Shown: in pieces, positions 42,333-54,100 of the stretch
How positions within the stretch are numbered: position 1 is the stretch's first letter
Layout of the letters: the number at the start of each line of letters is the position of its first letter
NCBI RefSeq assembly: GCF_001039355.2
Contig: NW_019775957.1
Location: 465,458-529,457, forward strand
Origin: Lingula anatina
Lineage: Eukaryota; Brachiopoda; Lingulata; Lingulida; Lingulidae
Reading direction: 5' to 3'
DNA: 64,000 nucleotides
Notes under the pieces: generated by a model
Seen by the model: only the letters and a program-made list of their open reading frames with translations
Told to the model about the DNA's origin: nothing
Databases searched by the model: none
Translations under genes and position numbers: made by a program

Positions 42333-44461
42333 GGTGGGAATGTAGGTTTGAGATTTTCTCTTAAAATAAAGGTCTTGGCTTTTTTATTCCTGTCACATTC
42401 ATTTAATGTATCTTCAAAATATCTAATTATGCTTGGAACACAGCTCTAACTTCATCGTGTGACGTAATATCGGGATTTTGGGGACAAAAACACCATTTTT
42501 ATACACCTGATTTTCTCAGGCACCTGGACAGCTATAAACTTGCTTTTGATGGCATTATAACACTTGAACAAAGTACTACAGCATGGAGTCAGGGATTTTT
42601 CTTCAGACACTTAATGTTGATTTTATCTATAAAAACGGGAAATTACATCAAAATATTAGGGAATTTTCACTTTCAAAGTCTATAAATTAGAAAAGAGAGG
42701 ATCAATCAAAATTTCTTAAAAAGCACTTTTAGTGCATACTTTTCATAATTAGCATGGTAAATTTGGTCTCCCTCAGGTGTACAGGTAGACAGTTATAGCT
42801 TGCTAAGATAACGCTATCTCGTCAATATTGAAAGCAAAGAAAACGAGCAAAAACCCTTTCAGGGAGGTTAATTGTCCAAATTAGCAAATTAAATTGTTGA
42901 CAGATTTACCTGTTATTGTTCTGACGATCGCGAAGATGGGTACTCTATTGCCGGTTGAAATTAGCTTGTTTGCATGCATTTGGATGTCAAAAAATCTTAT
43001 TTTTGTATCAATCTCACCTCCTGTTAGTAACTTCAAGGGGTTACTGCTAGCACTGCCGGAATGATTGACAGGCAATCAAGTAAACCCTAATGACTCAAGC
43101 AATCAGTGGCCACGTCAATTGCCGTCGGGGAAAGTGTTAGGGATGCGCTCTAGGATGTGCACACAATAGCAGCATCGCAGGCGGTCTTGTCCACATTCGC
43201 CAAGCGAAAAATGGTTCGAAAACACGGTCGTGTTACAGGATGCCGATCGGACCATCAACAACAAGAAATAGACGCAACCAAAAAGTTTTTGTTAAAGGAA
43301 ATGTCTAAAGTTGGGTGAGCCAGGAAAAATTCTGCGATAATTGTTGAATAAAAAGCTGGGTCAACTCCGTTTCAAAATTATTTGACGCTTTGCAGGAAAA
43401 ATCCTTCCTTTGTTTCTCTAGCTCCTTATAAAACCTGGTGTCCAGATTTTATCTAGTGCCCTCAGGGTTGCGGGAGCTGCTCTTTGAAAATAACATTCAG
43501 GTAGATTTTTACCTGAGCTAAATATCGCCAGTGAGGCTTCAGGAGAGTTGTGGGCCACTGAATCCTCCAATTAAGAGGTAAAGGAAGTTCCAGTTAGATG
43601 GACTAGATTCCAGTTAGATAAAACTTGTTAAGGTTTCAGGCATTGTTTACCTCAGTTCAATAAAAGTATGCAAGACGGGGGGAGGGGGGTGTCAGAACAA
43701 TTGTGCCTATACAATTGATACAGAGGATTTGTTCATACAGGTGACTTTAATAAGCAGAGAATTTCTTTATATTCCGTGAAAAATACACTAAATTTATATA
43801 AAATAATATCATGGTTGGCCAAAAAAATGTACGCACAGTGCATCCGTGCGTATGCCTAGTTACGCCCATGTTAAGATTTTTAAAATCTAACAACTGCATC
43901 GAGCTGTTGTCGAAAATGGATAGAAAGTATGACGATTGTTGTCACGGGTAGCAAGCAAGGGAATTTTCTTCTTTTTTTGCGTATCTCAAAAAGTTGACAA
44001 GAAAATCGAAAGAGCGCGTGTAACAACAAGCTATATTCAAGGGAGAATGCATATTTCGAGCAAATCCAATGTGTCGGAAAAGATTCATCTTAGCGCTGAT
44101 CACAATCAAGAGTGACTATCAAAACAGCTTAAGCGGAACAATAGGCACTGCTTTGCCGATCGCTGTTTATGACAAAGGGGACATGGCGCATCCCTGTTCT
44201 ATTGTTTCCCTAGACGTGCTGATGCTGCTAAGGTCCGCCCACCGAGTTTACCCATGCTAACGGCCCTTGACAACGAAGGCGGGGCATAGACCAGGCCACC
44301 GGTGCCGATGTGTGCAGAATCAGAATCCTCAGAAAAAACATTTTTTTTGTTCAAAATGTAAAAATTTTATTCTGTTAAACGTTAGATACACATTTAACCA
44401 ATAATTAGACAAAAAAAACCAAAAATGACGATTTTTAGCTATATTTGGGTACATCCGTACC
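42333..44461. mobile_element. 2.1-kb TTAA-flanked element inside the MITE
   Basis: TTAA occurs at both edges (42329-42332 and 44462-44465). The ends read GGTGGGAATGTA and, inverted, GGTACGGATGTA: short imperfect terminal repeats. TTAA target sites are typical of piggyBac-type transposition. No transposase was recognised, so it looks non-autonomous. Confidence 0.7.
43211..43318 (+). CDS. short unknown ORF inside the TTAA element
   Basis: 35 codons starting MVRKHGRVTGCRSDHQQQ. Basic, with no recognised family. It may be the decayed start of an element-encoded protein or chance. Confidence 0.15.
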   Translation: MVRKHGRVTGCRSDHQQQEIDATKKFLLKEMSKVG

Positions 44462-44634
44462 TTAAATGTCTATCACGCCTAGTAAAACTGTTAGGGGGTA
44501 ATTATCTTTACCCCCTAGCTGATTTGGTTGGCGTGACAGACATTTAAGCTGGTTAAGTTGATAGAAATTTAGTGAGACTCCCCAGGGAGTTAGACCGATC
44601 CAGATGGATCGATCTAGGCATGGGAACCCAGTCT

Positions 44635-45079
44635 TAGGGTATTGATAAAGGGAATGGGAATGGTTATATATTTAGGTAGTTTGGCCTTGTGGTGACTGTT
44701 TGCTTTTGGGTTGCAGAGATATGGGCATTATTCCATGTTATTCCACCCATTGCTTATTGTACTAGCCAATTTATTGGATGGCAGTAGGACAATATCAGGC
44801 AGTAATCTATTAACATTAGGAATAAAATTTATCAATTACCAGATTTTGACCACACCCTTTTCTAAATTGTACTAGCAAGAATACTAATACTAGTGAGTTT
44901 TTGAATGATCAGTCTAAAATGTTTTTCGACAAACAGTGTTTTCAAATGAGCTGAAAAGGATGTGTAGCATTTTTTTATATTTGTATGTACACCTGTGTAA
45001 ATTATTACCTTTACCCTTTTTTAATAAAAGAAAAAAAGCCTATTAGTGAAATATAACACCCTATACTTTATAACTGCAG
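44635..45079 (+). other. SAMHD1 upstream intron sequence
   Basis: No exon seen. The previous SAMHD1 exon should end in a codon for Gly in phase 1, and none fits here. Confidence 0.5.
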
Positions 45080-45150
45080 GTCATGGCCCCTACTCACACT
45101 TGTGGGATGGACTTTTCATTCCTATGGTTAGACAGGGTATAAAGTGGAGG
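45080..45150 (+). CDS. SAMHD1: SAMHD1 exon with HD-motif end
   Basis: Acceptor ataactgcag, donor gtaagg, entering phase 1 and leaving phase 0. It reads [20 protein letters not shown] then IKWR, against human [20 protein letters not shown] / VKWT. Confidence 0.93.
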
Positions 45151-48100
45151 GTAAGGCAGCATTAATTTATTGTGTAGACTGCTTTAAAGCACTCCCAAGA
45201 CTCATAGGTCACTGGAAAACTCACCTTTGTATTATAAACATGACTTGGCCAGTTTCTATAACTGTAAATGGAAACGACTGGTTCATGCTGATTAAAGAGA
45301 GGTGATTTTCCAATGACCTCTAATGCTCATGATGAGTTCAAGAGACTGTTTTGGGATTTTGGTGCCAAACCAACATTATTTACTAACCCTTTACAATAAT
45401 TTTAAAATTTTTATTACATTATTTAAAAATCCTTTGAAGTAAAACTTTGTTGAACAAACTCTAAATGTGTTGCTTTTAAATTGGTGTTCATCACCAAACA
45501 TACTTTTTTTTTTGGGGGGGGGACATACTTGTATTGGTATGACATATGGATTAATTCACGTGGGTGAGGGTAGTTTGCTAAAGAACTGTTTGAGGTACCT
45601 GTTTGACCTTATTAGTTAACTTTTTCAACATTATTTTCTTTTCAGCACGAAGACAGTTCTGTGAAAATGTTTGATTATTTAGTGGAAGACAATGATCTGA
45701 AGCCAATATTTGAGGAGTATGGGCTGGGAGAGAGGGACAGGGTCTTTATCAAAGAACAAATTGCAGGGCCACAGGAAAGGGATGTGCAACAGGTGATTGG
45801 TAGTAACTAATGCATTTAATTTTCCCTTACACATCTAATTTGCTCTATTATGGCCAATGTATTGCATAGTTTTTGATATTACTACTGTAACAAAAAGCTC
45901 TGGCACTTGCTGTTGGATAATGTAACATTGATATGTTAGTCCAGTATAACAGCTTAGGATCATTGCCATTGCTAGTTATACCTCTGCTGTTGCTCAGGAA
46001 AGAAAAAGCAAAAGTTGTCATTATATCTTATACCTTAGAGTATGTTTGATAATAAGTAGTTTTTATGATTATACCACAAGTTTCTCGAAATAAGCTGGAT
46101 GCAATTTGGGATAAAATTGTGGGCAAAACTACAAGGATCAAAATTTAAATGGTCCTTTTGCACAAGAATCAAAAAATCATTATAAAACTAAATTAATGTT
46201 TTAATGTTCCATTGTTTTGTGGTGAGGGAAAAGAGAGTATTGCATGAAAAGTGATGCCATTCACCACTAGTTAGATTTTTAAAAGAAGGTTAAAATATGA
46301 AGTAAAATATTTTGCTGTATCAAATGTTAGTTTTTTAATGTAATTTTATGTTCTATTTTCAGGGTTGGAACTACTTCGGGCGAAAAGAGCAAAAAAGTTT
46401 TTTGTATGAGGTATGTAGCTTACGCTTATTCTGTATCTTTATCACTGAAAACATGAATTTACCTACTCGGTCATTAAAGAAATAAATCATTGCCAGTCCA
46501 ACCAAAAAATTATAATGATTGCAAAATCATCCAAAACCGAAAGATTTACAAATTGTCGGGGTTGCAATGGGAAAAGTGGGCATTCTCAGATCAAGTTTTT
46601 TTTTTTTTTTTTTTTTTTTGCTTGGTGTTATTTTACATCCTTATTAGCCCAGAGTTATAGCACCTATCTGGCATATATAAGAGACAATTCTGTTAATTTT
46701 AGGTTGTTGCCAACAAGAGGAATGGGATAGATGTGGACAAATGGGACTACTTTGAGAGAGACTGCTATCATTTGGGAATCAACAGCATCTTTGACCACAA
46801 CAGATTCATAAAGTTTGCCAGAGTTATTAGAGTGGATGGACATCTACAGATTTGCTCCAGGGATAAGGTGAAACTCACAAAATATTAAAAAATTCAAAAG
46901 CAGAAACAGTGACCAGTAACTGAAGAAATCTAAGACATGTTATTGGTCAGGTTTCAGTTTTACTGGTATATGGCACGGGGCTGGTACTAACACTGCAGAC
47001 TTTAAGATATCAAATTTACAACTGATTTGATTATATGATGATCATTTTTTTATTATGAAATAAGTTAAATGTCAGCAATTGTCACAATTTTCTTGTCTTC
47101 ACATCTTTGTTTCGTTTCAGGAGGTGGGGAATTTGTATGACATGTTTCATACCAGAAATGTCCTGCATAGGAGGGCTTACCAGCATAAGGTCAACAGGAT
47201 AGTGGAAATAATGTAAGTTATATAAAAAAAGTCAAAATGATACTAAGTACAGTAATTTAAGTTCTAAAAGTTTTTATAAGGGGGTTTATTCTTCTGAGTT
47301 CTAGACCCCATTTCCATAGATTTTAGATCGATCTATCCCTGTGGGGAGTCTCACTAGATTACTGTCAGCTTAGGCCCCTATTTCACACAGACCACTAATC
47401 CCACGAATTGGCAGCAATTGACAAATTTCAGGATTCGAGAGGATTCGTGAAATTTTGCCAATTTTCTGGTCTAATTTGACACGCTCACGATACAGTTACG
47501 ATACAGGTGCGATAGTGTTACGAATATTCATGGGATTCGGCTGGAGTCGTGAGATTTTGCCAATTTTCTGGTCTAATTCGACACGCTCTACGATTCAGTT
47601 ACGCTACAGGTGCGATAGTGTTACGAATATTCGTGGGATTCGGCTGGAATCGCACGAATATTCACCACTTTACAGATACTTACAAAATCGCTGCACGCAT
47701 GCGTGAGAATTGCATTGTGGGAAAAAATAGAGCAAAACAAAAACAGCGAGTATCCGAATAATGGAGAATAACCTCGACGATCACACACTCTGGTCCATGA
47801 TCGTAAAATTGGGGGGAAATTACCTTTCTCGATACCTTCTATCATTTCTGCAACTTGAAACACAGCAGGTAGTCATTATTTGTGTTCAAGAGCCTTTGCG
47901 CCATGAGTTCGCGCTCTTTTTTCCCCCCACAATGCAGTTCGAGTTTCCTGTCGACGTACAACTGTAAAGTGATGAATTGTCCAGAAATTCATTACGATTT
48001 TTTGGAATCGGAAGTTCATGGCCAAAACTTTAAACAGCTCAAAATTTTTGCCACGAATGCCCGATTGATCAAGAATTGCAAGAACTGACTAAGATTATAT

Positions 48101-51100
48101 ACGAATCCATTAAGAACTGATTACGATTCAACCACGAATCCTGAAATTTTCAATTCCTGGCGATTCGTGGTCTGTGTGAAATAGGAGCATCAAAGTTTTT
48201 GCCACCAATTCCTGTTGGTCAAGAAGTGCAAGAACTGACTACGAATATATACGAATCTGTTAAGAACTTCACGAACTGATTACGATTCAACCACGAATCG
48301 TAAAATTTGTCAATTCATGGCCATTCGTGGGATTCGTGGTCTGTGTGAAATAGGGGCATTAGCCAGCTTAAGCGTCTGTCCTGCCTACTGAATGCTGTAA
48401 GGGGGTAATTAACTATGGTGCGCGCTTGGCTGACTGCAATTTAGCGTGAACCCCCAGGGAGTTAGGTCGATCTAAATCCTGGATCGATCTAAATCTCTGG
48501 GAATACACCCCTAGGGGGTTTTTTCCATTATTTCCTTTCACCCACCCTGAGTGTCATAGGTTACTGGAAATTTATCTGCGTTATCAATTGCTGGATATGG
48601 CTTAGAAATAAGGAGAAAAAAGGAAGAAGCTAGCAGGCATTGGATCTGAAACTCAGGGTAACAGATTAAAAGACAGTGAAGATGGCAGATGATTATAGAT
48701 ATTTTTTAAGTCTTTTATTTTTTAAAATTGTTTTTCAGGATGGCTGAAGCTTTTGCAAAAGCTGACCCACATTTTGACTTAGAAGGGAGAGATGGGTAAG
48801 TTGTAGGTGGTGCTCCTTTAGACTATCACCAAAATGATTTTTAAGATTTGTAGTTTAGGAGGATATAGTCACCCTATTTTATCTAGTTGTGTTACATCTT
48901 CATATGTAATCATGACTTTTCACTTGTTAGTAGTATTCTAGTTTTCATTTGTACTGATTGTTATTTTGATAAGTTTCTTATATTTTTATTTAATGTAATA
49001 TCTAGGTAGCCCAAGGGTTTGATTGAAACTGGATTCAAATAGTTTTATAGTGCACAAGATTATGTATATGTGATATCTAAATGGAAATCACATGGGCTTT
49101 TTTTATGAAAACTAATTCTTGTTTTCTTTAAAGATGTTATGTGGTGTTACCTTAAAGGTTAAAAGTTTCTATATTTCTCTCAAAGAATGGAATTTATATT
49201 AGTATCCCTTAGTATTATAATCTCTCAATAATTGTATTTCAGTGTGAAAAGAAAATTGCATGAAATTCAGTCAGTCATTCATTTGAAATATTTTTTCTAT
49301 TTGATTTTATATCCACTGGCAGCAATTTATTGCTTAGAAGTCAAGAAGTCGTGCTTTCTTGAATATGGAATGAACATTCAAGAAAACACAAATGTCTGCC
49401 TCTTTTTACCTTGCAGTCTTTGTATTCCAGTAAAACCTACCATTTGTCCAATGCTATGGAAGATGTAGTAGCCTACACAAAGCTCAATGACAGCTTGTTC
49501 CACCAGATTTTGAATTCGCATAATCCAAACCTTGCTGGTGCTCGTGACATATTGAGAAATATTGAGAAGAGGGTGCTTTACAAATGTGTAGGACAGACTG
49601 TTCCAAAGGCAGAGTTGACCATAACTAAGGTAATATTATTATTGTTGTTGTTGTTATTGTTGTTGTTTTTATTGTCATTTTTATATACCGATAGAGTACT
49701 GTATGAATCTTTTAAATAATATCATGATAATGATTACCTCACTCTCCATGTTGTCTCCGCTGTTATATTGCCCAGAATTAGTTTGGAGGTACTTAGATTG
49801 AGGGAGATTGAGCTTGAAAATCAGAATGATGGTATTTTTCTATATAAGTTATTAGAATTACATCAATAATGTATTTTATATTGTTTTAGGTCTTCAGAAG
49901 TAACTTTTTTTCAGTTTTGTGAATTATTTGAATAAAGAGCAGTGTACATTCTTATCAGACCATTTTTAGGTTGCTGTTTAGATGACCTCTTTAAAAGTGG
50001 AGATGGGCCTCTCTCTCTAGCTGATATAAACTTGTTGAATTTTTGTTTTGAGTTTACCCATGTTTGTGTAATATGAACTGTTGTGTTATGTGTATTACAC
50101 CTTAAACATGGCAAATGTGATAATACAGTGATGTGTATTCAGGGTTGACCAGAAAGATTGTGTACAGACTAAAACATGTATTTCTTTGATACAGGCCCAT
50201 ATCTGGTGTTTAGGCAAATTTTGCCGAATTTTTTTCAGAACTGTGTTATTATTATTCTGCTGGTTGAACAGACACCTGCGTGATGGCTGTAGGGTTCTCA
50301 GCTGCTCCCTACAATTTTCCATACTGTTTATATGAGTTTGTGGTGAAATTTTTTTATTGTGAGTTCACGGTTTAAATTCCTCAAAGGGGTGGTTGCTCAG
50401 TACAGCACATACAATAACTGTTGGAGAATACATTTTATTATCACCTCAGGGCTGTCAACTTTTCATTGTATGTAAATGATTTTAATTGTTATCATAGTGA
50501 ATATTTTGATTCATCAAGTTATATTTTTACTGGGATAATGAGAAAATTGACTTTAATACTGGAACTTACAGTGAAACATGATCATGACATTTCAACCTCA
50601 TTGCAAGGTCTTCTTCAGGTACTAAACTAGTTTAGAATGGTCACCAGTGTCTGGTGATGTTCTGCACAGCAGTCTCCCAGGGTCCGGTCCTACAGAATCT
50701 GATGTGATATTTGGTATCTCAGACCACAGTGCTTGGTGGGTTCTTCAATCTGCTCATGAATGGCCTTTTTCACTCCTCGTCTGAACCACTTATATTCTTT
50801 ATCAAGGATCATGACGACTTTTGTGTCAAAAGTATGGCTGGAGTTTTGTAGGTGGGTAAATACAAAGTCTTATGTGTCACCTGAGCTAGGCCATCTGTGT
50901 TGGCACATTCTGCTTTTTTATACACTGTTTTGTTTCCCCCACATATGAGTCTTTGCATTCACTGCCCTTAAATCTTACATCATAGACACCATTGGGCACC
51001 TTTTTTTTGGGCATTCTGTTGTTCACATAACCTAACTGGTTTCTCAGGCTGAGGGTGCTAAATGGCTGGTAGGATGTTACAAAACAGCAATGACTGAAAA

Positions 51101-54100
51101 TTTTCTTTAGTCTATCAGACAGTTTCTTTACGTTATAAAAGTCTTTATGGCAATAAAAGAAAGGATATTTTTTTGTAGGAAGACCCATTAATGTATTGTT
51201 GGACCTTATGTAGAGTTGGAAACACTGGAACATTTAAGTAATTCTTCTTGTCTCCAACTTTGTCCTTACCTAGTTGTGTATATGTAGCTTTGTGAAAGGA
51301 CCAGTCTGGGAAGCCATAGCTCGCTAGTGCACCCTGGATGTACTTCATTCATTTATTCACCTCCATCTCCGCCTCATCACTGACATTTGTGTTGGAGCCT
51401 GGAGGTGAGGGTGCAGATCACGCCAAGCTTGTGTACCAAAGGGTGGTTGGTATCAAAGTTCAAATATTGGTCTGGGTGTGTATTTTTACTGTCAACTTTC
51501 GTTTCTAACTTTCAGAACATCACCATGTGACAACGTTGACAAGTCAAAATTAGTTTACCTGAAAATGACTTTGCCATAATGCCAAAACATCTTCATCTCT
51601 GTTTCAACATAAGATCCAGTAATACACAGATTCAAATTTCTCATTATCTCAATTTTATTGTTGTTAAAATCCTTTTGTCAAGTAATATTATATCCATTTG
51701 TTATTTAAAACAAGTTGTGGCCTCCATTATTCCATTACCAGGTCTGTTCAACCTATTGTCTGCCAGCCCTTTACCAAATGTTATAATTGGATGTAATTAT
51801 ATTTTCTAAGGTCACATAAAAATATTCCTAGCTGTTTATTCTAAACTGCAAAAAAAAAGAAAATTTATTTAAGTCTTGTTTTCAATTTCATAACAATTCC
51901 CATTCCAGAAAGATACGGAGGTATTTGCCCAAGAAATCTGTGATATCGTGACCCCTGATGACCTTGAGGAGGCAGAGAGGCCTCTCAGAGCAGAAGATTT
52001 TCTGTTAGATGTAAGTACGTAATTCTAATAGAAGTACTTCACATCAAAGGGTTAGGTTTCATGAAAGAGGCAGAGCTTAATATTTGGTTTAGACTTTTTA
52101 ACAAATTATTTGGTCCAATTCAGTGCTAGATAATTGAGCTCAAAATTTGGTTTAGATTTTTTAACAAATTATTTGGTCCAATTCAGTGCTAGATAATTGA
52201 GCTCAAAATTTGGTTTAGACTTTTTAACAAATTATTTGGTCCAATTCAGTGCAAGATAATTGAGCTCAAAATTTGGTTTAGACTTTTTAACAAATTATTT
52301 GGTCCAATTCATTGCTATAATTGAGCTCAAAATTTGGTTTAGACTTTTTAACAAATTATTTGGTCCAATTCAGTGCAAGATAAATCAGTAGAGGTCCACA
52401 GGAATAAACTATCTCTGTTTCTGAAACATTTACCCCATCTTTCTTTGTGTAAAAGAGGAATAAAGTTTTGTTAATTTGGACAGCTACTTATTGTACAACC
52501 AGCATGGTGCTGCCAGTACACATGGTTTTAGTCCCGACCCATCCTGTTTATCTTGGGTTGCAGGAGATAGAAATTTGGTCCCAAATTTTACACCAGTTTA
52601 CAGGTTGATGAACTAAAGTTTATTTGTGTCACTAGTTTGATTTAATGTTTTGTCAAAAATTAAGATGTTTGGGGTACAGTATCATATCTCTGCTAGTAAC
52701 AAATTAGTTGTAGCTCCTAAATATTCCATGTAACCTCAATAATTGGAATTTGTCAGAATTTTAGATTTAACACAACATTTGTTTGAATTTTTCTCCAGCA
52801 TGAACCATTTTGTGGCAGGTTATTTCTTTACAATCAATTTCATTTTGATATTGATATTATTCAGGTGATAAACCTTGATTATGGAATGAAGAAGAAGAAT
52901 CCTATAGACAATGTGAGATTCTACAAGAAAAACAACCCAGAGGTGGCTATTCGTGTCAGGAAAGACCAGGTAATCGTAAAATTCAGATAAAAACTTTTTT
53001 TATTTTCATTAAAATAGTCTGGCCTTCATTTATGCAGACATGAGCTTTTTCCACTGAATCACAGAATTCTGCTCTTTTACATGACCCCAGAGCAATTAAA
53101 CCTCCAAAAATTTACATGAGGTGTTTGGTTCCACAATAAATGTTCAGAGTTTTTATTTTCTAAAACCGGGGCTCATGTCTGTTTATGTGTAATGCATGTC
53201 TCCTGAAACTTGCTTGAACAATTCTTGAGCAAACCAAAAAAAAAAAAGATAATTATTTATTTCAAAATTTGAATTTTCAGCTTTTTATATTATTTGTGAA
53301 AAAAAAAGTCAACTTGAGCCAAAGAATAATTTTCACAGAATGATATATTATTTTGCAGTATCCCCCCCACCTCCCCCAACTAGAAAATAGAGATATCATT
53401 ATACATTGTCGACTTGCTGTATTTTTAGGTTTCCCAGTTACTGCCAGAAACCTTTGCTGAGCAGCTTCTCAGAATATACTGCAGAAGAACTGACCCTGGA
53501 ACACTAAATGTGACCAGAAAGGCTTTCATTAAATGGTGCATTAAGAAAGATATGCCCCTGCCCAAGGTGAGAACTGCAGGGACAGCCCAGGCCCCCGTTT
53601 CACAAAAAAAACTTAAGTCGGTTTCCCTGACTAAGAGCTTGGTTACCAATGTAATTAAGTCGTTACGTCACTAAGTCCCGTTTCACAAAGAATCTAAAAG
53701 GTCGCTTATGTCGTTTTTTCCTTAGCTGCTAGTCGATGATGTCTAGCCTCCTCGGGAGGAGACTTAAGTCGGCAAGCTCAACTAAAACTCGGTAAATGAG
53801 AGCATAAACAACAAAAATTTGGAAAGAACATACCTCCTTCAAGATATTGTGTTATAATATCCTTGAATAGCACTGACATTTATGGAATATTGAAATAAAA
53901 AATAAAATGCCACTTCACCCAGCCGATCATGTGTTTGTTTATGTTTTTGACCGCTAGACGTCCGTCAGCAGTGTTCCACGACAAGCTAATGTTTAACTGT
54001 TACTTTGAAGTTGTATCGAAGTTAAACTAATCAATAAAGTTCAAAAACAAACTTTGTTCATGTTTTGACTGATCTTTATTGTTGATAAACGATCGTTCTC

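Larger units (their letters stand above)
42254..44634. mobile_element. TAA/TAG-target MITE split by another element
   Basis: Flanked by TAG on both sides (42251-42253 and 44635-44637). The left arm has ATTTGGATCGATCTATCTCC and the right arm is its inverted counterpart ending near GATCGATCTAGGCATGGG. The two arms join into a normal family member once the TTAA-flanked insert is removed. Confidence 0.8.

Noticed and set aside
47455-48088. Several overlapping plus-strand open frames
   Set aside because: They lie inside the nested MITE and follow its ACGAAT-rich repeats, not a protein pattern.
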